Positions 17,438-26,048 of a stretch of 64,000 nucleotides of DNA are shown here, one piece after another. Made by a program: the position numbers and the translations under genes. This DNA is from Winogradskyella sp. (GTDB taxonomy: Bacteria; Bacteroidota; Bacteroidia; Flavobacteriales; Flavobacteriaceae): contig NZ_JABSSU010000008.1 in assembly GCF_013213835.1 (NCBI RefSeq), positions 124,001 to 188,000 on the forward strand, read 5' to 3'. A model generated the notes under the pieces. The model was not told where the DNA came from, did no database searches, and saw only the letters and a list, made by a program, of their open reading frames with translations. Each line of letters opens with the position of its first letter. Within the stretch, counting starts at the first letter, position 1.

Positions 17438-18613
17438 ATGAACATAGGAATCATAGGTTCTGGAACAATGGGCAGCGGAATTGCTCAAGTAGCAGCAACA
17501 GCAAGTTGTAAAGTAAAACTTTACGATACCAACCAAGCTGCATTAGACAGAGCGAAATCAGCATTAGAAAAAATATTATCTCGATTAGTTGAAAAAGGGA
17601 GAATTGATGAAGTTGAAAAGAGTAGAATTCAATCTAATATCTCTTATGTCGATAATTTAAAGGATTTAGGAGATTCCAATCTTACTATTGAAGCTATTAT
17701 TGAAAACCTTGAAATCAAACAAAACGTATTTTCAGAACTAGAAACTTATGTTTCAGAAGATTGTATCATAGCATCAAACACATCAAGTTTATCAATAGCA
17801 TCAATAGCTTCATCACTTCAAAAACCGGATCGTTGTATAGGAATTCATTTTTTTAATCCAGCACCATTAATGAAGTTGGTTGAAGTGATTCCAGCTATCC
17901 AAACATCAAAAAAAGTGTTAGATAAATCTGTTGCAACCATTTCCGAATGGAAGAAAGTCGTTGCTGTAGCAAAAGATACACCAGGATTTATAGTCAATAG
18001 AGTTGCAAGACCATTTTATGGTGAAGCATTACGAATATATGAAGAAGGATTAGCTGATTTTCAAACAATTGATTATAGCCTAAAAATATTAGGAGGTTTC
18101 AGAATGGGGCCATTTGAGTTAATGGATTTTATAGGTAATGATGTGAATTATACAGTAACCGAAACTGTGTTTACGGCATTTTATTTTGATTCAAGATATA
18201 AACCATCTTTTACCCAAAAACGCTTATCCGAAGCTGGATTTTTAGGTAGAAAGACAGGAAAAGGCTACTACGATTACGACCAAAGTGGACGAATTATAAT
18301 TCCAGACGAAGCGATTGAATCTCAAAACACAGAGAATATAAAAGAGCAAATCTTCAATCGTGTTTTAGTAATGCTCATTAATGAAGCAGCAGACGCATTG
18401 TTTCTAAATATAGCATCAGCAGAAGATATAGATAACGCAATGACCAAAGGCGTAAATTATCCAAAAGGTTTACTGGCTTGGGCAGATGAAAAAGGCATTG
18501 CTTGGTGTGTGAATATGATGGACGAATTATATAATGTATATCACGAAGATAGATACAGATGTTCACCGTTATTACGCAAAATGAAACTAGAGAACAAAAC
18601 GTTTTTTAATTAG
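17438..18613 (+). CDS. paaH: 3-hydroxyadipyl-CoA dehydrogenase PaaH
   Basis: NAD-dependent oxidation of 3-hydroxyadipyl-CoA to 3-oxoadipyl-CoA. The nucleotide fold starts with IGIIGSGTMGSGIAQVAA at residues 3-20. The NTSSLSIASIA block and IGIHFFNPAPLMKLVEVI with the catalytic His follow. A linker KDTPGFIVNRVARPFYGEAL leads to the C-terminal domain, which is followed by a second partial domain (FNRVLVMLINEAADAL to the end). At 391 residues it is shorter than the two-domain E. coli enzyme (about 475) but normal for single 3HCDH proteins. The gene ends at a repeat element. Confidence 0.9.
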   Translation: MNIGIIGSGTMGSGIAQVAATASCKVKLYDTNQAALDRAKSALEKILSRLVEKGRIDEVEKSRIQSNISYVDNLKDLGDSNLTIEAIIENLEIKQNVFSELETYVSEDCIIASNTSSLSIASIASSLQKPDRCIGIHFFNPAPLMKLVEVIPAIQTSKKVLDKSVATISEWKKVVAVAKDTPGFIVNRVARPFYGEALRIYEEGLADFQTIDYSLKILGGFRMGPFELMDFIGNDVNYTVTETVFTAFYFDSRYKPSFTQKRLSEAGFLGRKTGKGYYDYDQSGRIIIPDEAIESQNTENIKEQIFNRVLVMLINEAADALFLNIASAEDIDNAMTKGVNYPKGLLAWADEKGIAWCVNMMDELYNVYHEDRYRCSPLLRKMKLENKTFFN

Positions 18614-18614
18614 C

Positions 18615-18692
18615 GTCAGTCCCAGTGCGAAGCGTATGGAGAACAAGCGAGACTTCTCGATACATTTTATTTCAAAAATCACTGGAAGTGAC
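18615..18692. repeat. Intergenic hairpin repeat with inverted ends (paaH-paaI)
   Basis: Ends GTCAGTCCCAGT and ACTGGAAGTGAC pair at 10 of 12 positions. Inside is GAGACTTCTCGATACA. The layout matches a larger version of the 4220-4255 repeat and fits a flavobacterial REP/MITE-like element. It fills nearly the whole gap between the two genes. Confidence 0.6.
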
Positions 18693-18703
18693 AAATTGTA
18701 AAT

Positions 18704-19111
18704 ATGAAAGGAGAACTAATTCCATATAAAATGCTAAGCCAAGACGCGTTCAGTCAATGGCTAGGCATAGAAATTTTAGAATCAGAAGTTGGAAGATGTA
18801 AGCTTGGAATGAGGATTAGAAAGGATATGCTCAATAGTATGTTTAAAACCCATGGTGGAATAACATATTCGTTGGCGGATACAGCATTTGGTTTTACAGC
18901 AAATACACATGGCAAATATGCAGTGTCAATTGAGTCCAGTATAAACCATATAGAAGCTCTGGAAGAAAACGATTATATCACGGCAGAATCGACGGTTAAT
19001 TTACAGAAAATAAAAGTAGGTTTTAACATTGTTGAAGTGAAGAAAGGGGAACAATTAGTTGCTCTTTTTAAAGGAGTAGTTTACAGAACTAACAAAGATT
19101 GGGAAGATTAA
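18704..19111 (+). CDS. paaI: Hotdog thioesterase PaaI
   Basis: Acyl-CoA thioesterase of 135 residues that hydrolyses dead-end CoA esters of the pathway, freeing trapped CoA. Single hotdog fold: the central helix region MLNSMFKTHGGITYSLADTAFGFTAN carries the HGG motif and the acidic residue of the active site, followed by AVSIESSINHIEALEENDYITAES. It is between paaH and paaJ in the usual order. Confidence 0.9.
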   Translation: MKGELIPYKMLSQDAFSQWLGIEILESEVGRCKLGMRIRKDMLNSMFKTHGGITYSLADTAFGFTANTHGKYAVSIESSINHIEALEENDYITAESTVNLQKIKVGFNIVEVKKGEQLVALFKGVVYRTNKDWED

Positions 19112-19155
19112 AAAGTATGGAATAATGTAAGACCTACTTTTATAGAAATTTTAAT

Positions 19156-20364
19156 ATGATAGAAGCATATATTATAGATGGTGTAAGAACACCAATAGGA
19201 AATTACAAAGGAACACTTTCATCCGTTAGAACGGATGATTTGGCTGCGTTGGTTATTCAGGAATTAGTTAAAAGAAATCCTAGCATACCTAAAGAGGCTT
19301 ATGATGATGTTATTTTAGGTTGTGCTAATCAGGCAGGAGAGGATAATAGGAATGTTGCACGAATGGCATCATTATTAGCAGGATTACCATATACTGTTCC
19401 AGGCGAAACGGTAAATCGTTTATGTAGTTCAGGATTGTCGGCAATTATTCACGCAAACAGGGCAATCAAATCTGGTGATGGCGATGTGTTTATTTCTGGT
19501 GGAGTCGAAAATATGACACGTGGACCATACGTTATGGCAAAACCTTCAAGTGCGTTTGGAGGTGATTCTAAGTTATATGATTCCACTTTTGGATGGCGCT
19601 TTGTAAACCCTAAAATGCAAGAAATGTATGGTACGGACGGAATGGGAAATACTGCTGAAAACTTAGTGGATAAGTATGCCATTTCAAGAGCAGACCAAGA
19701 CCAATTTGCATATTGGTCTCAAATGAAAGCTTCCAAAGCTCAAGAAAATGGAAGGTTAGCAAAAGAAATAATTTCGGTTGAAATTCCTCAGAGAAAGAAA
19801 GATCCAATTGTCTTTTCAAAAGACGAATTTGTGAAACCAAATACGAGTTTAGAAGTTTTAGGTAAACTAAGAGCAGCTTTTAAAAAAGATGGAAGTGTGA
19901 CAGCAGGAAATTCTTCAGGATTAAATGACGGAGCAGCAGCAACAATAATTGCTTCTGAAGAGGCAGTAAAAAAGTATGGTCTAAAACCTGTAGCTCGTAT
20001 CGTTAGCTCATCAGTAGTAGGAGTAGAACCAAGAATTATGGGAATTGGACCAGTTGAAGCTTCTAAAAAAGCTTTAGCGAGAGCAGGCTTAACATTAGAT
20101 GATATTGATGTTATTGAACTTAATGAAGCATTTGCAGCTCAAGCTCTAGCTTGTATAAGAGCATTAGGTTTAGCGGACGATGACATACGGGTAAATCCAA
20201 ATGGCGGTTCAATCGCTATCGGTCATCCACTTGGTGTCACAGGAACAAGAATTGCATATTCAGCAGCATTAGAATTACACCAACAACAAAAGCGTTATGC
20301 CTTAATTACGATGTGTATTGGCGTCGGACAAGGATATGCTGCAATTATAGAAAGAGTAGGATAA
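19156..20364 (+). CDS. paaJ: 3-oxoadipyl-CoA thiolase PaaJ
   Basis: Cleaves 3-oxoadipyl-CoA with CoA to succinyl-CoA and acetyl-CoA, the last step; may also act on the earlier oxo-dehydrosuberyl-CoA. Thiolase of 402 residues. The nucleophile is in VNRLCSSGLSAI (Cys near 91). The second loop is NEAFAAQALA near 324-333. The acid/base residues are NPNGGSIAIGHPLGVTG near 349-365 and CIGVGQGYA near 389. The name pcaF would fit equally well on sequence; the context favours paaJ. Confidence 0.93.
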   Translation: MIEAYIIDGVRTPIGNYKGTLSSVRTDDLAALVIQELVKRNPSIPKEAYDDVILGCANQAGEDNRNVARMASLLAGLPYTVPGETVNRLCSSGLSAIIHANRAIKSGDGDVFISGGVENMTRGPYVMAKPSSAFGGDSKLYDSTFGWRFVNPKMQEMYGTDGMGNTAENLVDKYAISRADQDQFAYWSQMKASKAQENGRLAKEIISVEIPQRKKDPIVFSKDEFVKPNTSLEVLGKLRAAFKKDGSVTAGNSSGLNDGAAATIIASEEAVKKYGLKPVARIVSSSVVGVEPRIMGIGPVEASKKALARAGLTLDDIDVIELNEAFAAQALACIRALGLADDDIRVNPNGGSIAIGHPLGVTGTRIAYSAALELHQQQKRYALITMCIGVGQGYAAIIERVG

Positions 20365-20605
20365 AAACAAGATACAATACCGCTTCGCTTTTAGATGTTA
20401 AACCAAATCAATGCGAAGCATTGAAATAAATGTTGAAATGTAGAATATAAAAATCAAATCGTTAAGAATTTCTGAACCCTTGGAAGAAATTTAGATTTTA
20501 GTTTTGGTTTTCAATCTGAGAAACAAGATTGAAAAATTCCTCATTTCAACTTGAATTTTTGGTTCGTTTTGTTTCAAGACAAAATGAACATAAAAAGAAT
20601 AAGAT
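20365..20605 (+). other. Leader region of paaZ with hairpins
   Basis: A gap of 241 bp without a gene. It contains a small hairpin, CAATGC-GAA-GCATTG (about 20410-20424), and a larger stem-loop at 20562-20589 that ends 16 bp before the paaZ start. I see no -7 box. Confidence 0.5.
20562..20589 (+). repeat. 11-bp stem-loop before paaZ (GTTCGTTTTGT/ACAAAATGAAC)
   Basis: The arms pair over 11 positions with one G-T wobble around a six-base loop. It has no T run after it, so it is not a standard terminator. It may be a repeat-derived hairpin or affect translation of paaZ. Confidence 0.55.
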
Positions 20606-23143
20606 ATGAGAAAAATTGAGCACTATGTAACTGGAAACTGGACAACAGGAACTGAAGAAGGTCAGCCAATCCTTGATGCAGTTACAGGCGAAGCTTTCGC
20701 TTCAGTAGCTACAGAAGGATTAAATATTCCAGAGATTCTTCAATATGGCAGAACAACCGGTGGAGAAGTGCTTCGTAAAATGACCTTTCAAGAGCGTGGT
20801 AATATACTAAAGAAGTTAGCATTATATCTAACGAAAAGAAAAGATGCTTTTTATGAACTAAGCTATAGAACTGGAGCAACAAAACTTGATAGTTGGATTG
20901 ACATAGAAGGTGGCTTCGGAAACCTTTTTGCAAATGCCTCATTAAGGAAATTATTTCCAAATCAACCGTTTCACGTCGAAGGCGACCCAATAGATTTATC
21001 AAGAGGTGGACGATTTATGGCGCATCACATTATGGTACCAAAAAAGGGAGTTGCTGTTCATATTAACGCTTTCAACTTTCCAGTTTGGGGAATGTTAGAA
21101 AAGTGTGCTGTAAATTGGATGGCAGGAATGCCTGCTGTTGTGCTTCCAGCACCTTCATCATCATATTTGGCAGAAGCAGTGACTAGAACAATTATAGAAT
21201 CTAGAATTTTACCAGAAGGCGCATTGCAAATCATTAACGGAACGGTTAAAACAATTCTAGATACAGTCGAATCTCAAGATGTGGTGACGTTTACAGGTTC
21301 AGCGGCAACCGGAAGATTATTAAAAGCACATCCAAGATTAATTCAAGAATCGGTTCCATTTACAACTGAAGCAGATTCCTTAAACGCTTCAGTTCTTGGT
21401 GAAGACGCTGTTCCAGGAACACCAGAATTTGATTTGTTTATCAAAGAAGTTCGAAAAGAAATGACAGTAAAAGCTGGTCAAAAATGTACCGCAATACGTC
21501 GAATCATTGTTCCTGAAAATTTAGTCGAAGATGTTCAAATAGCATTAGGAAAAGCGCTTGATAAAGTGACTATAGGTGACCCAAGACTGAAAGAAGTTAG
21601 AATGGGAGCTTTAGTCAGTAAACAACAAGTTGAAGCGGTTAGAGATTCGGTAAATGATTTAGCTAAAGAAGCGCAAATTGTTTATGGAAATTTAGATAAG
21701 ATAGATACAGTTGGAGCAGATGCAAAAAAAGGTGCTTTCATAAGTCCAATTTTATTGAGAGCAGACAATCCGTTTCAGAATACAGTCATTCACGAACGTG
21801 AAGCTTTCGGTCCTGTAAGTACAATTATGCCTTACAAAACATTGTATGAAGCAGTAACATTAGCGCAAATGGGTAAAGGCTCGCTGGTATCTTCAATTGT
21901 GACTAATGATGATAATATCGCTAGAGATTATGTTGTAAATGCAGCTAGTCATCACGGACGAATTTTGGTGCTTAATAGAGAAAGTTCTAAGGAAAGTACC
22001 GGTCATGGTTCACCTTTACCTTATTTGGTACACGGTGGACCAGGAAGAGCTGGTGGAGGTGAAGAAATGGGTGGAATGCGTGGTATAAAACACTATTTAC
22101 AGCGTACAGCTATTCAAGGTTCACCATCAACTATAACCGAGATTACAGGTGTATATCAGCAAAATGCAAAATACAAAGAAGCTGAGAAGCATCCATTTCA
22201 ATACCATTGGGAAGATATTCAACCAGGAATGTCTCTTAAAACGCATAAGCGAACGATTACAGATTCAGATATTGTAAATTTTGCAAATCTGACTTGGGAC
22301 CATTTTTATGCACATACAGATATTACATCTTTAGATGGGAGTATTTTCGAAAAAAGAACTGCTCACGGTTATTTCATTATTTCAGCCGCAGCAGGATTAT
22401 TTGTGTATCCGAATAAAGGTCCAGTAGCTGCAAATTATGGTTTAGATAGTATCAGGTTTTTAAGACCATTGTATCACAACGATACCATTTATGTGCGATT
22501 AACTTGTAAAGAAAAAGTAGATAGAGATGTGGCAAGTACAGAGCATCCTAGCGGAATTGTAAAATGGCACGTTGAGGTGTTTGATGCTAATTTTGAAGAT
22601 AGACCAGAAAGTGAAAAAGGACCAAAAGATAGTCCTTTAGTTGCAGTGGCAACCATTCTCACTATGGTTCAAAAGAAACAGAAAACTTTTGTTGAAATTA
22701 ATAAAGCTTCAATTGAAAATTGCTTGAGCAAATTAAGTGAAGATTCAAAACCGCTTTGGGGAACAATGTCTGCACAGCATATGGTAGAACACTTAGAATA
22801 TTCAGTAAGAATTTCTTCAGGTGAGATTGAAGTAAATGAAATTGCCACACCAGAAAAAATACTAGAAAAAGTTCACGCTACTTTATACAACTATAAGAAG
22901 ATGCCAAAGGAACATCCAGCACCTAAACAATTAGAAAAGGAATTGGAGACTTTGAGTTATAATAGTTTAGAGGAAGCAAAACAAAACTTGTTAGAGGCTT
23001 ATGATAATTACATCGAATTCTTCAAGAAATATTCAGAAGCAAAGCTTACAAATATAGTTTTTGGCGAGTTGAACAAATACGAATGGAATCTATTCCATCG
23101 AAAACATTTTAATCATCATTTTGAACAATTTGGACTTTTATAA
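20606..23143 (+). CDS. paaZ: PaaZ: oxepin-CoA hydrolase / dehydrogenase fused to a DinB-like domain
   Basis: Opens the oxepin-CoA ring and oxidises the resulting semialdehyde. Residues about 1-520 form an aldehyde dehydrogenase domain (HINAFNFPVWGMLEK, FTGSAATGRLL, and the catalytic Cys in VKAGQKCTAIRR near 290). Residues about 530-690 form a MaoC-type hydratase domain (FANLTWDHFYAHTD, RTAHGYFIISAAAGLF). After about residue 695 there are another 150 residues not present in the roughly 680-residue E. coli enzyme. They resemble a DinB/DUF1569-type helical bundle with a possible metal-binding His set (AQHMVEHL, and RKHFNHHFEQFGLL at the very end). The reading frame is continuous through the join. 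Confidence 0.93.
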   Translation: MRKIEHYVTGNWTTGTEEGQPILDAVTGEAFASVATEGLNIPEILQYGRTTGGEVLRKMTFQERGNILKKLALYLTKRKDAFYELSYRTGATKLDSWIDIEGGFGNLFANASLRKLFPNQPFHVEGDPIDLSRGGRFMAHHIMVPKKGVAVHINAFNFPVWGMLEKCAVNWMAGMPAVVLPAPSSSYLAEAVTRTIIESRILPEGALQIINGTVKTILDTVESQDVVTFTGSAATGRLLKAHPRLIQESVPFTTEADSLNASVLGEDAVPGTPEFDLFIKEVRKEMTVKAGQKCTAIRRIIVPENLVEDVQIALGKALDKVTIGDPRLKEVRMGALVSKQQVEAVRDSVNDLAKEAQIVYGNLDKIDTVGADAKKGAFISPILLRADNPFQNTVIHEREAFGPVSTIMPYKTLYEAVTLAQMGKGSLVSSIVTNDDNIARDYVVNAASHHGRILVLNRESSKESTGHGSPLPYLVHGGPGRAGGGEEMGGMRGIKHYLQRTAIQGSPSTITEITGVYQQNAKYKEAEKHPFQYHWEDIQPGMSLKTHKRTITDSDIVNFANLTWDHFYAHTDITSLDGSIFEKRTAHGYFIISAAAGLFVYPNKGPVAANYGLDSIRFLRPLYHNDTIYVRLTCKEKVDRDVASTEHPSGIVKWHVEVFDANFEDRPESEKGPKDSPLVAVATILTMVQKKQKTFVEINKASIENCLSKLSEDSKPLWGTMSAQHMVEHLEYSVRISSGEIEVNEIATPEKILEKVHATLYNYKKMPKEHPAPKQLEKELETLSYNSLEEAKQNLLEAYDNYIEFFKKYSEAKLTNIVFGELNKYEWNLFHRKHFNHHFEQFGLL

Positions 23144-23157
23144 GAATATGGATATGA

Positions 23158-23182
23158 TATTGAGTATGAAGACATCTCAATA
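23158..23182. repeat. Short inverted repeat TATTGAG/CTCAATA between paaZ and the crotonase gene
   Basis: 7-bp arms 11 bp apart. It shares the CTCAATACT motif with the spacer before paaY (23972-24011) and with the paaA-paaB spacer (about 14957-14968), so it is one of a small family. Confidence 0.45.
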
Positions 23183-23211
23183 CTATTGTCTCACTACTAA
23201 TATTTAAAATT

Positions 23212-23964
23212 ATGACACAACCATACGTAAAACAAACCATAGATAACCAAGTAGGATACATAGAGTTTTTTCATCCTGCTCATAACTCCTTACCAGGAGA
23301 TATTTTAGCAAAACTAGCCAACACAATAGCTGAAGCTGGACAAAACGATGCCATTAAAGTTATTGTTTTAAAAAGTGGAGGAGACAGAACATTTTGTGCT
23401 GGCGCAAGCTTTAAAGAGCTTATAAATATTAATGACGAAGCAACTGGGAAAGTGTTCTTTTCAGGATTTGCAAACGTAATTAACGCCATGCGTAAATGTC
23501 CAAAATTTATCATTGGACGCGTTCAAGGAAAGACCGTTGGTGGTGGAGTAGGATTAGCCTCTGCAACAGATTACTGTATGGCAACAAAGTTTGCAGCAAT
23601 TAAACTGAGTGAGCTTAATGTTGGTATTGGGCCATTTGTTGTGGGACCAGCAGTAGAACGCAAATTAGGTCTTAGCGGAATGTCTCAAATTGCAATAGAT
23701 TCAAATACATTCTATTCGCCAGATTGGGCAAAGCAGAAAGGCTTATTTACACAAGTTTACGATACAACTGAAGAGTTAGATGAATCTGTAAGGTCATTTG
23801 CTGAGAACTTATGTACATACAATCCAGAAGCAATGAAAGAAATGAAAACAATGTTTTGGAAAGGAACAGAAGATTGGGATACGCTTTTAGCTGAACGGGC
23901 TGCAATTAGTGGTCGTTTGGTATTAAGTGAGTTTACAAAAGAAACATTAAAACGATTTAAATAG
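23212..23964 (+). CDS. Enoyl-CoA hydratase/isomerase family protein (PaaF-like)
   Basis: Crotonase fold of 250 residues, likely the 2,3-dehydroadipyl-CoA hydratase of the route because no other candidate is present and PaaG fills the isomerase role. The oxyanion loop is RTFCAGASFKEL near 62-73. The second is GKTVGGGVGLASATDYCMA near 105-123, where the usual first hydratase Glu is Gly. The second Glu is kept in KLSELNVGIGPFV. The missing first Glu weakens the assignment to a classical hydratase, so the symbol is left empty. Alternatively it is a second isomerase. Confidence 0.82.
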   Translation: MTQPYVKQTIDNQVGYIEFFHPAHNSLPGDILAKLANTIAEAGQNDAIKVIVLKSGGDRTFCAGASFKELININDEATGKVFFSGFANVINAMRKCPKFIIGRVQGKTVGGGVGLASATDYCMATKFAAIKLSELNVGIGPFVVGPAVERKLGLSGMSQIAIDSNTFYSPDWAKQKGLFTQVYDTTEELDESVRSFAENLCTYNPEAMKEMKTMFWKGTEDWDTLLAERAAISGRLVLSEFTKETLKRFK

Positions 23965-23971
23965 AAGTACA

Positions 23972-24011
23972 GAGTATTGAGATAATAGATGTGAGTCAAA
24001 TCTCAATACTC
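23972..24011. repeat. Perfect 12-bp inverted repeat GAGTATTGAGAT/ATCTCAATACTC
   Basis: Arms at 23972-23983 and 24000-24011, 16 bp apart, just before paaY. It is the cleanest copy of the CTCAATACT family found in paa spacers. Confidence 0.65.
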
Positions 24012-24035
24012 AAAACTAAAATCTCACAACTATCA

Positions 24036-24632
24036 ATGATATACGAATTTCAAGGATACATACCAGTTGTTCACGAAACTAGCTTCGTGCATCCTTTGGC
24101 AGCTGTCACAGGAAATGTCATTATTGGCAAGCATTGTTACATTGGTCCTGGAGCAGCTATTCGTGGAGATTGGGGACAAATCATTCTCGAAGATGGAGTT
24201 AATGTTCAAGAGAATTGCACTGTACATATGTTTCCTGGCAAGTCAATTGTGTTAAAAGAAAGCGCGCACATTGGTCACGGTGCAATAATTCACGGAGCAA
24301 ACCTTGGAAGAAATTGTTTAATAGGAATGAACTCTGTTATTATGGATGATGCTGAAATTGGAGACGAATCAATTGTTGGAGCAATGACATTTGTAAAAGC
24401 AGAGACAAAAATTCCACCTCGAAGTTTAGTCGTTGGTAATCCAGCAAAAATTGTAAAAGAAGTTAGTGATGACATGATTGCTTGGAAAACAAAAGGTACG
24501 CAATTGTACCAACAATTACCTCAAGACTGTCATAACAGTTTGAAAGAAGTGGAACCTTTGCGTGAGGTTCCAAAGCATATGAAAATGCAGAAAGATGTTT
24601 ATAAAACACTTCGTGATTTTTTAAAAAAATAA
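24036..24632 (+). CDS. paaY: PaaY: hexapeptide-repeat thioesterase/carbonic-anhydrase-like protein
   Basis: Left-handed beta-helix protein with isoleucine-rich hexapeptide repeats (VIIGKHCYIGPGAAIRGDWG, then GHGAIIHGANLGRNCLIGMNSVI, GDESIVGAMTFV). The gamma-carbonic-anhydrase-type His residues are visible (HMFPG, HIGHGAIIH). PaaY hydrolyses CoA by-products of the pathway in other bacteria. The longer frame has a GTG at 23991, but its first 15 residues come from the inverted repeat, so the ATG at 24036 (MIYEFQGYIPVVHETSF) is preferred. This gives 198 residues. The stop lies against operator-like site 3. Confidence 0.88.
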   Translation: MIYEFQGYIPVVHETSFVHPLAAVTGNVIIGKHCYIGPGAAIRGDWGQIILEDGVNVQENCTVHMFPGKSIVLKESAHIGHGAIIHGANLGRNCLIGMNSVIMDDAEIGDESIVGAMTFVKAETKIPPRSLVVGNPAKIVKEVSDDMIAWKTKGTQLYQQLPQDCHNSLKEVEPLREVPKHMKMQKDVYKTLRDFLKK

Positions 24633-24649
24633 ACTAACAAACATTAGTT
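24632..24649 (+). promoter_or_regulatory. Candidate TetR operator, site 3 (E2 gene)
   Basis: AACTAACAAACATTAGTT: inverted repeat with one mismatch, 7 bp before the E2 start. It shares 13 bases with site 1 and both half-sites with site 2 except one base. No TANNTTTG box is seen just upstream, so the promoter, if any, is not evident. Confidence 0.65.
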
Positions 24650-24656
24650 CATTATA

Positions 24657-25964
24657 ATGTCTAGAGTTGAATTTAAAATGCCTAAGCTAGGCGAAAGTAT
24701 AACAGAAGCAGCCATAATTACTTGGTTTAAAAATGTAGGTGATTATATTGAAGAAGATGAGATGCTTCTTGAAGTTGCTACAGATAAAGTAGATTCTGAA
24801 GTGCCATCCAATGTTTCAGGAATAATAGAAGAAATATGTTTTGAGGCTAATGAAGTTATAAAAATTGGCGATACCGTTGCTATTATAAAAGCAGATGGAA
24901 AGACTTCAAGTTCAACACAAAAATCCTCTGTCATTCCGAACCAAGAGAAGGAATCTCAATCTTTGAAAAAGAAAACAAAAAAGCGTGCTGTCATTCCTAA
25001 TGAAGTGAAGGAATCTCAGTCTTTTTCAGTTTCTAACTCAAACCAATTCTTTTCACCTTTAGTAATTGAAATAGCAAAACAGCATCACATAAGTTTTGAA
25101 GAATTAGCTCGAATACCAGCAACAGGTCACGAAGGAAGATTACGTAAAAGTGATGTTTTTCAATATATTGAAGAAGGCAGACCATACAAGTTTGCACAAC
25201 CAGTTGTGCAAGACCCAACAGCTTACAGAATTCCGCAATTAAATCTAGATAAAGGAAAAGGTAGAATTGTAGAAATGGACAGAATGCGACAAATGATTGC
25301 CGATCATATGGTGTATTCTAAACATACGTCACCACACGTAACTGCTTATGTTGAGGCGGATTTGACAAATATGGTACAATGGAGAAATGAAAATAAAAAA
25401 TCATTTCAAGAAAAATATGGAGAACGATTAACGTTTACACCACTTTTTGTTGAGGCCGTAGCAAAGGCAATTAAAGATTTTCCAAATATCAATGCTTCAG
25501 TTGATGGTAAAAATATCATCATAAAAGAAGATATAAATGTTGGTATGGCAACAGCGTTGCCTAGCGGAAATTTAATTGTTCCTGTGGTTAAAAATGCGAA
25601 CACTAAAAATCTAAAAGAATTAGCTGCAGATGTTAATGCATTAGCAAATAAAGCGCGAGAAAATAAATTACAAGCAGACGATATACAAGGAAGCACCTTT
25701 ACAATTTCAAACGTTGGAACATTTGGAAGTGTTATGGGAACACCAATTATCAATCAGCCAGAAGTAGCGATTCTAGCTTTAGGAATTATAAAAAAACGTC
25801 CAGAAGTTATTGAAACTGAAAATGGTGATGAAATAGCAATTAGAAGTATGATGTATTTGTCCTTGTCTTTTGACCATCGTGTGGTTGATGGATTTTTAGG
25901 AGGAAGTTTTGTACGCAGAGTTGCGGATTACTTTGAGCAGTTTGATGTAGATAGAGAAATTTAG
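24657..25964 (+). CDS. Lipoyl E2 acyltransferase of a 2-oxo acid dehydrogenase complex
   Basis: Transfers the acyl group from E1 to CoA in a branched-chain-type complex. Residues about 1-78 are one lipoyl domain, with the modified Lys in EVATDKVDSE. Residues about 80-125 are a linker whose two peptides VIPNQEKESQS and VIPNEVKESQS come from a DNA repeat. The E1/E3-binding domain follows at about 130-170 (FSPLVIEIAKQHHISFEELARI, GHEGRLRKSDV). The catalytic domain at about 200-435 has SFDHRVVDGFLGG near the end, with the active-site His. The gene follows paaY by 24 bp and operator site 3. Confidence 0.92.
   Translation: MSRVEFKMPKLGESITEAAIITWFKNVGDYIEEDEMLLEVATDKVDSEVPSNVSGIIEEICFEANEVIKIGDTVAIIKADGKTSSSTQKSSVIPNQEKESQSLKKKTKKRAVIPNEVKESQSFSVSNSNQFFSPLVIEIAKQHHISFEELARIPATGHEGRLRKSDVFQYIEEGRPYKFAQPVVQDPTAYRIPQLNLDKGKGRIVEMDRMRQMIADHMVYSKHTSPHVTAYVEADLTNMVQWRNENKKSFQEKYGERLTFTPLFVEAVAKAIKDFPNINASVDGKNIIIKEDINVGMATALPSGNLIVPVVKNANTKNLKELAADVNALANKARENKLQADDIQGSTFTISNVGTFGSVMGTPIINQPEVAILALGIIKKRPEVIETENGDEIAIRSMMYLSLSFDHRVVDGFLGGSFVRRVADYFEQFDVDREI
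24930..25020 (+). repeat. Two direct repeats inside the E2 coding sequence (linker)
   Basis: GTCATTCC(N)AA..GAAGGAATCTCA occurs at 24930-24960 and again at 24990-25020. Both resemble an intergenic hairpin repeat and both are translated in the same frame to VIPN-x-x-KESQS. Confidence 0.75.
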
Positions 25965-25970
25965 TGTACT

Positions 25971-25995
25971 GTCATTCCTGCGAAGGCAGGAATCT
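25971..25995 (+). repeat. TTCCTGCGAAGGCAGGAATCT hairpin repeat, copy A
   Basis: GTCATTCCTGCGAAGGCAGG followed by AATCT. A 7-bp stem TTCCTGC/GCAGGAA. It sits just after the E2 stop and is paired with an inverted copy at 26017-26040. Confidence 0.75.
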
Positions 25996-26016
25996 TTTAA
26001 ATAAATAATGTAAATG

Positions 26017-26040
26017 AGATTCCTGCTTTCGCAGGAATGA
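26017..26040 (-). repeat. Hairpin repeat, copy B (inverted)
   Basis: Reverse complement of the family sequence, 21 bp from copy A. It covers the first ATG of the next open frame, so that ATG is not used as a start. Confidence 0.75.
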
Positions 26041-26048
26041 TAAGAATT

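Noticed and set aside
26017-26048. ATG at 26037 as the aminotransferase start
   Set aside because: The codon is part of an inverted hairpin repeat; the protein family begins at 26049.
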